Source: Thermoguttaceae bacterium
Lineage (GTDB): Bacteria > Planctomycetota > Planctomycetia > Pirellulales > Thermoguttaceae
DNA length: 37,248 bases
Reading direction: 5' to 3'
NCBI GenBank assembly: GCA_028695965.1
Contig: JAQVHZ010000021.1
Span: forward strand, 1-37,248
Position 1 is the stretch's first letter, and each line of letters begins with the position of its first letter. Positions 24,972 to 33,406 of this stretch are shown here, in pieces. The notes beneath the pieces were generated by a model. It saw nothing but the letters and a program-made list of their open reading frames with translations, did no database searches and was not told the origin of the DNA. The position numbers and the translations under genes are program-made.

Positions 24972-26291
24972 TTGAGTAAATTATTTAAAAAGATTTTATC
25001 TTTATTTCACGGCTCACGAGTTCAAAAAGGGAACGAAGAAGCCCCTTCAAAAAAAAATATAAAATCCCCCTCTGGCAGTACGGCAAGCGCTGCGCAACCC
25101 GAACCTTCCTCAACTAAGGCGCCTTCGTATAAGAAAGACGTTCAGCGAGAACGGATTGTTCCTCGTGATACTGTTCAGACTGAACCTGGCAAAGAAGAAA
25201 CGGAACTTGACGCCTACGATTATGAGCTTCCAGAGCGCTTGGTTGCACAAACGCCCCTTCCCAGGAGAGACGCGGCAAGGCTTATGGTTGTCGACCGTGC
25301 GTCGCAAACAATCGATCATACTCACTTTTGCAATATTGCAAAATTTTTCCGTCCGGAAGACGTTCTAGTCCTTAACGATTCTAAGGTCTTGCCAGCGCGG
25401 CTTATTGGGCTCCGTGCGGAAACGGGCGGACGTTGGGAGGGGCTCTTCCTGCAATACGACCCGCGAGGCGTATGGGAAATTATGTCCAAAACGCGTGGAA
25501 CCTTGCGGCCGGGGGAAAAAATTGAACTTCAAAATCCAAGAGGAAGCGGACATAAGCGTTATCTTGAAGTCGTGGGACGCACTGAAGTAAACACATTGGT
25601 TGTCCAGCCTTTGCTCGCCGAGGGCGAGGACTCTTTCGCTTTCCTTAATGAGGTCGGTTGGGTTCCGATTCCGCCTTACATTCGCTCGGGAATTATGAGA
25701 CCGTCCGACCGTGACGACTACCAAACCGTCTACGCCAAAAATCCTGGCGCAGTCGCCGCTCCAACGGCAGGGCTCCATTTTACCAAAGAGCTTCTAGAGG
25801 AAATCGAGGCGATGGGAGTTGCCATTTGTCCCGTCACCCTACACGTTGGCGTCGGCACCTTCAAGCCCATTACCGTCAATAGGCTTTCGGAACATCATAT
25901 GCATTCGGAGTACGCGACAATTTCCGAAGAAACGGTTAAGACTATTGAAGAACGCAAAGCTAAGGGCGGGCGGGTATTTGCCGTTGGCACGACGTCTGTC
26001 AGGACGCTCGAATCTGCAAGCAACGTTATGCCCGATGGTTCCATTGACTCATCTGGACGAAACGATAAAAAATTACAGGCTTTTTCAGGGTCAACCGATT
26101 TGTTCATTCGTCCTCCATACCAATTCAAAACGGTCGACGCAATGTTCACGAACTTTCACCTGCCAAAATCGACGCTTGTTATTTTAGTTCGAACCTTTGG
26201 AGGAGACGAGCTCCTGAAGCGCGCCTACGAAGAAGCAATTGCTGAAGACTACCGCTTCTATAGCTATGGCGATGCAATGCTGATCCTGTAA
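24972..26291 (+). CDS. queA: S-adenosylmethionine:tRNA ribosyltransferase-isomerase QueA with N-terminal extension
   Basis: QueA moves the ribosyl part of SAM onto preQ1 in tRNA to form epoxyqueuosine. The core begins near residue 82 (YDYELPERLVAQTPLPRRDAARLMVVDR) and shows the family run: VLVLNDSKVLPARL, FLNEVGWVPIPPYI, YQTVYAKNPGAVAAPTAGLHFT, HVGVGTFKPI, HHMHSEYATI, VGTTSVRTLES and TNFHLPKSTL. Normal length is ~345-360; here 439. The extra ~80 residues start with a basic amphipathic helix (MSKLFKKILSLFHGSRVQKG) and go on as a Ser/Pro/Lys-rich, disordered-looking stretch. There is no ATG in frame before the core, and the TTG at 24972 has a good ribosome-binding site, so I accept the extension. 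The first of four same-strand genes. Confidence 0.93.
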   Translation: MSKLFKKILSLFHGSRVQKGNEEAPSKKNIKSPSGSTASAAQPEPSSTKAPSYKKDVQRERIVPRDTVQTEPGKEETELDAYDYELPERLVAQTPLPRRDAARLMVVDRASQTIDHTHFCNIAKFFRPEDVLVLNDSKVLPARLIGLRAETGGRWEGLFLQYDPRGVWEIMSKTRGTLRPGEKIELQNPRGSGHKRYLEVVGRTEVNTLVVQPLLAEGEDSFAFLNEVGWVPIPPYIRSGIMRPSDRDDYQTVYAKNPGAVAAPTAGLHFTKELLEEIEAMGVAICPVTLHVGVGTFKPITVNRLSEHHMHSEYATISEETVKTIEERKAKGGRVFAVGTTSVRTLESASNVMPDGSIDSSGRNDKKLQAFSGSTDLFIRPPYQFKTVDAMFTNFHLPKSTLVILVRTFGGDELLKRAYEEAIAEDYRFYSYGDAMLIL

Positions 26292-26348
26292 CCTACTTTC
26301 CATTAACCGAATGCAACGTTTCGTTGATAATATTTTCGTAATAATTCC

Positions 26349-27686
26349 ATGGCTTCCAAACAAAAACAACTGAAAAACGCGTCAAAAAACGCTCATAACG
26401 CCGACCAAGATTCACAAAAAGGCGGTCTCGTTAACGCGATTATTCGTATTGGGATTGTAGTCATTCTTGTTGCCTATATGTTAAAACCCTATCTCTTTGA
26501 CAATCGGCAAGGAGAGAACGCAAGTTTGCAGAATTTCGTCGTTCACGGGGAAACAATGGGCACGACATGGAATGCAGTAATTTGTGCAAACGCCAATAAG
26601 CTCATTGAAATTAATAGCGCCGACAAGTCGACCGACAGCGAAACAATTGATTCTTGCGAAGCGCTCTTAGCGCGTATTATTCAGCGCAAACTCGATCAAG
26701 TTGACACAATCGCCTCCACGTATCGAACTGATTCTGAAATTTCGAAGTTTAACGCCTGGCGGTCTACTGATTGGTTTGACGTATCGCCTGAAACGGCTGA
26801 AATCGTAACAATAGCACAAGAAGTCGCAAAAAACACAAACGGCGCGTTTGACGTCACTGTCGCCCCGTTAGTCAATCTCTATCGATTTGGGCCAAACAAA
26901 TCTCCGTTGGTTGCTTTGCCGTCGGACGAACAAGTCGAAGCTGTTAAACAAAACGTCGGATACGATAAATTAGAAGTGCGTATGGAACCCACGCCGGGCT
27001 TGAAGAAATCTATTCCAACGCTGACGATCGATCTTTCTGGCGTAGCCAAGGGTTATTCTGCGGACCTCGCTGGCAAAGCGCTCGAAGAGCTAGGACTCGA
27101 TTCTTATATGCTTGAAATTGGAGGCGAAATTCGTTGTCGAGGAGAAAAAGTCGATCCGGAAACGTTAGAAAGAGAGCCTTGGGTTCTAGGTATTCAAACC
27201 CCGGAAATTGTCGTTAATGAAACCGCTTCTTACACGCCGGAAATGTACCGACATATTAATTTCAAATCGTACGAGAACGCCGCGGCTCTTGCTACTAGCG
27301 GCGATTATCGCAATTTTCTGCAAGTAGGCGACGTCAGGTTCTCTCACATCATCGACCCACGAACGGGAAAACCAACGGAAATCGTCGACGAAGAGAGCCA
27401 CAACGTCGAGAGACTTGGTTCTGCCTCGATTCTTTCGAGTTCGTGCAACGACCTTTCCTGTGCCGAAGCTGACGCCTATGCAACTGCGTTTTTTGTGCTC
27501 GGCGCCGAAGAGGGACTTCCAATTGCAGAAAAACTTAACGTGCCAGTTCTTTACATTATTCGAAAAGACGATTCTGCAAAAGAACTTTCGGAACTCTTCT
27601 CCAGCGCTTTCAGTTCGTTTGATTCTAAAACGCTTGAGCAAATTAAAGAGGAAAAGAAAGCGGAGGAAGAGGCTAAAAAGAAATAA
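26349..27686 (+). CDS. apbE: Membrane-anchored FAD:protein FMN transferase (ApbE family)
   Basis: ApbE attaches FMN covalently to Thr/Ser of target proteins such as NqrB, NqrC and RnfG. Residues ~26-46 form a single membrane helix, so the enzyme is anchored and faces outward rather than being a lipoprotein as often seen. Family motifs: GETMGTTWNA, DTIASTYRTDSEISKFN, AFDVTVAPLVNLYRFGP, TIDLSGVAKGYSADLAG, LEIGGEIRCRG, ALATSGDYRNF, SHIIDPRTGKP and ADAYATAFFVLG, which hold the Mg and FAD sites. Between SHIIDPRTGKP and the final Asp-Ala there is an insert (EESHNVERLGSASILSSSCN). The last 15 residues are Lys/Glu-rich. No flavinylation target lies in the window. It starts 57 bases after queA, with no clear Shine-Dalgarno. 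Confidence 0.93.
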   Translation: MASKQKQLKNASKNAHNADQDSQKGGLVNAIIRIGIVVILVAYMLKPYLFDNRQGENASLQNFVVHGETMGTTWNAVICANANKLIEINSADKSTDSETIDSCEALLARIIQRKLDQVDTIASTYRTDSEISKFNAWRSTDWFDVSPETAEIVTIAQEVAKNTNGAFDVTVAPLVNLYRFGPNKSPLVALPSDEQVEAVKQNVGYDKLEVRMEPTPGLKKSIPTLTIDLSGVAKGYSADLAGKALEELGLDSYMLEIGGEIRCRGEKVDPETLEREPWVLGIQTPEIVVNETASYTPEMYRHINFKSYENAAALATSGDYRNFLQVGDVRFSHIIDPRTGKPTEIVDEESHNVERLGSASILSSSCNDLSCAEADAYATAFFVLGAEEGLPIAEKLNVPVLYIIRKDDSAKELSELFSSAFSSFDSKTLEQIKEEKKAEEEAKKK

Positions 27687-27802
27687 TCATATCTTCCAGT
27701 AAGATTCTAAAGCGGCGCCTTTGTAAGTCGATCCCGCTTGCGGAAACTGTTGTTCGTCCTCACGCAACTTAGCAATTCAAATTTCATCAATAGGAATTTC
27801 TT

Positions 27803-30800
27803 ATGAGTTCTTCATTTGCAAATCAAGTTGTACGCGCGTCGGCAGGATCGGGCAAAACCTTTCAGTTGAGCAATCGATACCTAAAGCTTATTTTGAGCGG
27901 AGCGTCCGTAGACTCTATTTTGGCAACTACGTTTACTAGAAAAGCGGCGGGAGAAATTCAAAGTCGTATTCTATCTCGACTTGGACAAGCGGCCGCAACT
28001 CGCGAGAATGCCGAAAGACTCTGTAAAATCCTATGTGAAGACGACCCCGCGTTTACCGCGCAGTCTGGTCTGACTTCTGCAAATGCCCAAACGATTTTCC
28101 AAGAAAAACTTGCGGAAGTCGTACATGAACTCAATCGATTGCGCATTTGCACCCTTGATTCATTCTTCATGCAAATTTCGGGAGGCTACGCCTTCGAAGT
28201 CGGACTTCCTCCGAACTGGCATATTGTCGAAGACGTGGAAAACAAACGGTTGCAAAGCAGCGCCCTGCTCGCCTCTTTCATGCAAGCAGACCCTAAACAT
28301 GCGGTTACCTTGTCAAGAATGCTCTTTAAAGGCAACTACAGCAGAACGATTGAAACACAGATCTCCCGTCTGATAGACAAATCACTAAGCGTCTATTACG
28401 AATCGACTCCAAAGGCATGGACGAGAATCGACGAAGGAATTGATTCGAGTCCGGGCGATTTAGAATCGCTCTTGAACGCGCTAACAGAAGCACAAAATGA
28501 GCTGCCCTTCGCCGTCCAGCAGAAAGTCATCTCCTCTACGATAATTGGAGCCGCCGCGTCGCTTTTTGATCTTGCTAATAGAGAAGATTGGTATGAGTTT
28601 GCTAAACAAGGTTTGCTGAAAAAAGCTCTGCGCGGAGAGTCATACCGCAGAAAAGAGATTCCTAATTATCTTACAGAAGCGCTTATTTCTTTATTTAGAT
28701 ATGCGCGTCATCATATTTTTTGCGACGTCTCAGCGCATATGCACGCAACTTGGGGCGCGCTTCATATCGTCTCAAACTATTTCAACCAACTAAAAAAAGA
28801 AAATGGAGCTTACCGCTTCGAGGACTTGACGCGCCTTCTTGTCGATCTTGAATTAGGAAACGAACTGAAAAAAATCGTATATCGCCTCAATGCTGGCATA
28901 TCTCACATTCTTCTTGACGAATTCCAAGACGCTTCCTTTGAGCAATGGGCTATTATTAAACCGTTTGCAACTTCGGTGGTTAATGAACGTTCCAAAGGTT
29001 CTTTCTACTGCGTTGGCGACGTCAAACAGGCAATTTACGGATGGCGCGGCGGAAAAGCGGAGATATTCGACACGATTGAACAAGACGTACCCGGCGTGGT
29101 CAGCGCTTCTATGGCAACCAACTGGCGAAGCTGCGGAATCGTCATTGACGTTGTCAACAAGTTATTCCGAAATATTAAGCAAAATAAAGCGTTCACATGT
29201 CGAAAGGCTCACGAAAGTGAATTAATAGAAGCTATCCAAACTGGCGTTGAAAGATGGAGCGCAGGATTTGAAGAACACCGAGCGCAGAAACAAGACTTAC
29301 CTGGATATTGGGCTCTAGAACAAGCGCCAAGAGTCGACGACGATGGATACGCGCCTTTGCCGACAACTTTAGTCGACGCACGGTCGACTTGGTCTCCTTT
29401 CGAAGGCGATATTCCCCAAATGCCCGTATACGCTATCGAAGATAATGAGGAAGATGCGAGCGGGGTTGCATCAGGCGACGCATCAAAGTCGGCGCTGCAA
29501 AAGCAAGCGACGCTTAATTATGCCGTCGAAAGAATTTATCAACTCCGCAAGCAGTTTCCGTACGCGTCAATTGGCGTGCTTTCTCGAACAAACGCCCATA
29601 TCGCCAAACTGACAGCTCTCCTAAAAGAGCGCTTCCGAGGAGAATACGTTGAAATCAGTAATGAAGGCGGTTCGCCCCTAACAGATTCTCCCGCCGTCAA
29701 CGCCATTTTGTCAACGCTCCAACTTGCCGCTCATACTGGCGATTCAGTCGCGCGTTTTCATATTGCCAATATCGAACCGTTGTCTAAACGATTTGACATA
29801 ACCGTAGAAAATTACGATAAGCCGTACAAAGCCCAACGAGTTTCACGATATATTCGTAAACTCCTAGAAACTCAGGGACTTGGCGACTTCGTCTCCCAAC
29901 TACGAACAATTGTCGCGCCAATCTGCGATAATCCGCGAGATAAAGAACGTCTCGACAAACTAGTTGAATTTGCATATAGTTTCGAAACGGGCGCTGGTCG
30001 AGCAACAATCGATCAGTTTATTCAAGCTGTGCAAGAGGCGAGAATAGAGTCTCCTTCTGCGGCGTCCCTTAGAGTAATGAGCCTGCATAAGTCAAAAGGA
30101 CTCGAATTCGATATCGTTGTTCTTCCGGAATTGGACGGACAGATAGACAGAGTGAGCGCAGCCGATTTATTCGTTCACCGGTCGGAGCCTAAAGCCCCGA
30201 TCGACGCGGTCGTGAAATACATTCCTCGACATTTGCTAGACAACCTGCCAGAGCGCCTCTCCTGGCTCCCTGAGACATTTAATGAAGATATTGCCAACAA
30301 AGTCCAAGAAGCTTTGAATTTGCTATACGTCGGCGTCACGAGGCCCGTGCAAGGGTTGCTTGCAATTGTTCCTCCGGAAAGCGAGAACAGCGTTTCCCTA
30401 ACCTTTGCCAAAATTCTACGAGCCGGACTTGCTGCAGCTTATCTAGAAGGTTCTGAGGAATGGAGCAAGGATCCGCGTCCGCAAATTATCTTTCAAGTTG
30501 GCGACCCCGCGTGTAGCATCGGAGCCCCGCCAGAAAAAAAGGAAGAAACCAAAGAACCTGAACGCTCGTTAATCCAAAACGATTCGAAACCAGGAACCTT
30601 CGATCGCAGGTTGCTCATGCGTCGAAAAACGCCTACTGGAGATCGCGTTTCTTTTGCTTGGGTTCCTGAATGGGCATACCAAGAGGGAACGGCTATTCAT
30701 GCATGTTTTGAGAAAATCCGCTGGTTTGACGTCGACGGGATTCCTTCGGACGAAGAACTCGAAAACGTATTGCGTCCAATCCTGTTCGACACAGCTAAAG

Positions 30801-31204
30801 TTCAACAGGTCCTTAAAAGGTTCAAGAGAATCTGCGAATTGGATTTTACGAAGAAACTACTGAGCCATTCGTCCTATTCCGGTTATGAAACGCAAGTTTT
30901 TCAGGAACGTCAGTTCTCCTACCTGGCAGGGAAAGACAGTCTCGTCCGGGGTACTATCGACCGCTTAGTCCTAAAATACAAGGACGGAAAGCTCGTTGGA
31001 GCCGACGTCGTCGACTTTAAAAGCGATCAGTACAAACCGTCGGATAAAACCTATGAGGAATACCGCGCGCAAATGAACGAGTACGGAAAAGTCGTGGCTA
31101 AACAATTCCAACTGCCAAAAGAAAACATCACGTTACGACTTGCTTTTGTGTCTGAAGGATGGCCCGAAGAAGAACGCAACTATATAGTCCAAAAGAATGC
31201 TTAG
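27803..31204 (+). CDS. AddA/RecB-like UvrD-family helicase with C-terminal nuclease
   Basis: A 1133-residue superfamily 1 helicase-nuclease for double-strand-break end processing. Motifs in order: Walker A ASAGSGKT (12-19), TTFTRKAAGEI (motif Ia), LDEFQD (motif II, DExx), YCVGDVKQAIYGWRGG (III), MATNWRS (IV), SLHKSKGLEFDIVVLPEL (V) and LLYVGVTRPVQG (VI, Pro where Ala is usual after the Arg). The C-terminal RecB-type nuclease shows EGTAIHACFEKIRWF, RGTIDRL and VDFKSDQ, the Asp...Asp-x-Lys metal site. Length and architecture fit AddA; AddB, its normal partner, is not beside it, so I leave the symbol blank. GGA is 8 bases before the ATG. Confidence 0.9.
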   Translation: MSSSFANQVVRASAGSGKTFQLSNRYLKLILSGASVDSILATTFTRKAAGEIQSRILSRLGQAAATRENAERLCKILCEDDPAFTAQSGLTSANAQTIFQEKLAEVVHELNRLRICTLDSFFMQISGGYAFEVGLPPNWHIVEDVENKRLQSSALLASFMQADPKHAVTLSRMLFKGNYSRTIETQISRLIDKSLSVYYESTPKAWTRIDEGIDSSPGDLESLLNALTEAQNELPFAVQQKVISSTIIGAAASLFDLANREDWYEFAKQGLLKKALRGESYRRKEIPNYLTEALISLFRYARHHIFCDVSAHMHATWGALHIVSNYFNQLKKENGAYRFEDLTRLLVDLELGNELKKIVYRLNAGISHILLDEFQDASFEQWAIIKPFATSVVNERSKGSFYCVGDVKQAIYGWRGGKAEIFDTIEQDVPGVVSASMATNWRSCGIVIDVVNKLFRNIKQNKAFTCRKAHESELIEAIQTGVERWSAGFEEHRAQKQDLPGYWALEQAPRVDDDGYAPLPTTLVDARSTWSPFEGDIPQMPVYAIEDNEEDASGVASGDASKSALQKQATLNYAVERIYQLRKQFPYASIGVLSRTNAHIAKLTALLKERFRGEYVEISNEGGSPLTDSPAVNAILSTLQLAAHTGDSVARFHIANIEPLSKRFDITVENYDKPYKAQRVSRYIRKLLETQGLGDFVSQLRTIVAPICDNPRDKERLDKLVEFAYSFETGAGRATIDQFIQAVQEARIESPSAASLRVMSLHKSKGLEFDIVVLPELDGQIDRVSAADLFVHRSEPKAPIDAVVKYIPRHLLDNLPERLSWLPETFNEDIANKVQEALNLLYVGVTRPVQGLLAIVPPESENSVSLTFAKILRAGLAAAYLEGSEEWSKDPRPQIIFQVGDPACSIGAPPEKKEETKEPERSLIQNDSKPGTFDRRLLMRRKTPTGDRVSFAWVPEWAYQEGTAIHACFEKIRWFDVDGIPSDEELENVLRPILFDTAKVQQVLKRFKRICELDFTKKLLSHSSYSGYETQVFQERQFSYLAGKDSLVRGTIDRLVLKYKDGKLVGADVVDFKSDQYKPSDKTYEEYRAQMNEYGKVVAKQFQLPKENITLRLAFVSEGWPEEERNYIVQKNA

Positions 31205-31239
31205 CGCGTGTGAGGAAACTTGAAATTGTGCAAGGCGTC

Positions 31240-31246
31240 AAGGAGG
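31240..31246 (+). promoter_or_regulatory. Strong ribosome binding site of the 688-residue protein
   Basis: AAGGAGG, 4 bases before the ATG at 31251 and 36 bases after the stop of the helicase gene. The best Shine-Dalgarno match that I saw in the window. Confidence 0.7.
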
Positions 31247-31250
31247 CGCG

Positions 31251-33317
31251 ATGGACCCCAATCTAAGTCAGAACAGTTCCGCGAGTTCGCGAGTTGAGTC
31301 TCACGACAGCGTCGTTCCGCCGAATCAGGATGATTTTGGCGATGTTCGGACTACGTCTGTCCAAAAGCCCGCAAACGCCTCTTTTCTTGGAAGCGTTGTA
31401 GTTTTTGTCGTCTCTTTTGCTATCGTTTCTATTCTCATTGCCATCTATCACAAACCGTTTGCGCCTTCAGCTTCTGTTGAGACGTCCTCGCAACAAAATC
31501 TGACGGAAGACGCCGTTCCAAAGAATCTGGAGCAGGTCGGCGTTGAAAAAGATGAACCCGGCAAGGGGCTTATTATTGCAGAAGTCCAAGAGGCAGTTGC
31601 TAAGCAATCGGACAATACGCTTATTCACGAAACGCAAATTCTCGAAATTACTCCTGACGACGTATTGAGCGCGCCCGCTGCCGACGAAATTACCATCGGC
31701 GAAAAGAACTCTTCTTCTGAAGACGTCGTGCGTCGCTTCCAAAAAAATGGAGACGACTTCTTCTCTTCTGCCGCTGTGACAGAAGAAAATGACGACGATG
31801 CGGACGAGCCCGCCCACTCTCCCTATGACGCCCCAGAAGAAACGCGACAAACGCTCGCACAGATTGAACACCAATTTCTCGACACGCTAAAAAAAGACGT
31901 CCGCGACCCAGGAGAACTGCTGGAATTACTTGCTCCCCTATCAAAACAAGCAAGCCTTTTACTTGAAAATGCAAATCCTGAAGTCGTTGCACAAGTGGAA
32001 GAATCGCTCAGTAAGATTGAGACGTTCCAAAAAACAATCGATGAAAACCGTGATTTCTTCGTATTGCTTGAAGGGCTCGATCAGGCGTCGTTAAATCCAA
32101 CTGCAACGCGCGCCTTCTTTGTGCAGTACCAAATTTATCCCAATGACGGCGCAGGCTCGCCGAAAATTGACGCTTATCGACACGAATTCGCCAAGGTTGC
32201 CGCTTCAATTGAAACGCTTGAAGCGGTCGATTCATGGAATAATTTCGTGGGAACGTATGCGGATTCTCTTGAACGTTTCTACGTCTCGCAAGACGTCGTG
32301 CAAGCAGCGTTGCAATTTATTTCCACGAACAAAAAAAATCAGGGAATGCCGCAAGAATTCAACGTTCTAACTAAAAGAACTGCTGAGTGGATCTTTCAAT
32401 TAGAAAACGTCGTTCCGATTCAACGCAAAATCCTGTTGCTTCTGGAGTCAGAAATCGCTCAGAAATATTGGACGTATGCTCCGTCTGTCGACAAATGCTA
32501 TTATCTGCCCGCGCCTCCCAAACCCGGCGTCAATAACTATGTTTCCGACGCCTCCGGTTCACTTGGACAAGTCGATATTCCTAGCGATGCAGAAGAAGTT
32601 GCCTCATCGGAATCAAAACAGACGAAATTTCTGATAGAATTGTCAGAGCAAGCGCGACAGATCCCAGACTCCCTTCAAGAAAAAGATCCTGCTAAGTGGT
32701 ATAACGACTGGTGCGATTTCCTGACAGCAATACAGTCGACCGACCGTCTTGATCCTATCTTGCAATACATACTCATGCGTGACTGCACAAAGTTGCTTTC
32801 ATCAGGCAATTACTACTTTCAACGCCGCCTTGCGCCCATCTTGCGTATGTTGAATACTCCCCAAATTGAAGAAGGCGTTTCCATTGATCGATTCCAGACA
32901 GATTCGCAAAATCTGCAAAAGCTGCGTCAACTGGCGAGTTCTCGAATCAGCTTTCTGCCCAAAGATCACTTGGTCGTCAACAAAACAACTGCGCAGCTCG
33001 ACGCCCAAGTTGAGCGAATTGCCTTTGCTTATCAAAGAGTTGGATGGCTGGATCGAGACTTCGCCGACGTATGGAAATGTCGCCGTCCAAGCAACGCCGA
33101 ACTTCCCGCAGGCGACTTGTATGTTGTAATTCCTTCGGAAACCGATTTGCAATCCTTACAATGGTTCAAAATAGGTTCTTCTGACGGCAAACAAACTAAC
33201 TTAAAACTAGCGGCAAACAATGTCCCAAGAGGTTCGATCATCTTCTGCCGCGTCAGTTTGAATCAAGAGAAACCCATAGTAAAACGAGCAAGCATTGAAC
33301 AGTTCTTTATTCGATAG
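31251..33317 (+). CDS. Unrecognised single-pass membrane protein, 688 residues
   Basis: I do not recognise this protein. A polar, Ser-rich cytoplasmic-side head (1-45) is followed by one membrane helix (~46-66, LGSVVVFVVSFAIVSILIAI), an acidic disordered stretch (~70-190, with EENDDDADEP), and a large helical outer part with a likely coiled coil (ELLELLAPLSKQASLLLENA). Late segments are Trp/Tyr-containing (WYNDWCDFL, WLDRDFADVWKCRRP), ending in a small beta-rich piece (DLYVVIPSE ... GSIIFCRVSLN). No catalytic motif is visible. It is very well translated by its ribosome-binding site, is probably co-transcribed with the helicase gene and ends at a strong terminator. A lineage-specific envelope protein is a guess. 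Confidence 0.8.
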   Translation: MDPNLSQNSSASSRVESHDSVVPPNQDDFGDVRTTSVQKPANASFLGSVVVFVVSFAIVSILIAIYHKPFAPSASVETSSQQNLTEDAVPKNLEQVGVEKDEPGKGLIIAEVQEAVAKQSDNTLIHETQILEITPDDVLSAPAADEITIGEKNSSSEDVVRRFQKNGDDFFSSAAVTEENDDDADEPAHSPYDAPEETRQTLAQIEHQFLDTLKKDVRDPGELLELLAPLSKQASLLLENANPEVVAQVEESLSKIETFQKTIDENRDFFVLLEGLDQASLNPTATRAFFVQYQIYPNDGAGSPKIDAYRHEFAKVAASIETLEAVDSWNNFVGTYADSLERFYVSQDVVQAALQFISTNKKNQGMPQEFNVLTKRTAEWIFQLENVVPIQRKILLLLESEIAQKYWTYAPSVDKCYYLPAPPKPGVNNYVSDASGSLGQVDIPSDAEEVASSESKQTKFLIELSEQARQIPDSLQEKDPAKWYNDWCDFLTAIQSTDRLDPILQYILMRDCTKLLSSGNYYFQRRLAPILRMLNTPQIEEGVSIDRFQTDSQNLQKLRQLASSRISFLPKDHLVVNKTTAQLDAQVERIAFAYQRVGWLDRDFADVWKCRRPSNAELPAGDLYVVIPSETDLQSLQWFKIGSSDGKQTNLKLAANNVPRGSIIFCRVSLNQEKPIVKRASIEQFFIR

Positions 33318-33340
33318 GCTCAACCGTCAGTAATTAATCC

Positions 33341-33372
33341 AAAAAAGCGACTGCACAAACAGTCGCTTTTTT
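33341..33372. terminator. Strong bidirectional terminator between convergent genes
   Basis: A perfect 13-bp stem AAAAAAGCGACTG / CAGTCGCTTTTTT with a 6-base loop, lying between a plus-strand gene ending at 33317 and a minus-strand gene ending at 33407. The outer A6/T6 gives a T tract on both strands. Confidence 0.92.
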
Positions 33373-33406
33373 ACTGTAAAAGAGATACTTCGTTGGCGGC
33401 GAGCGA

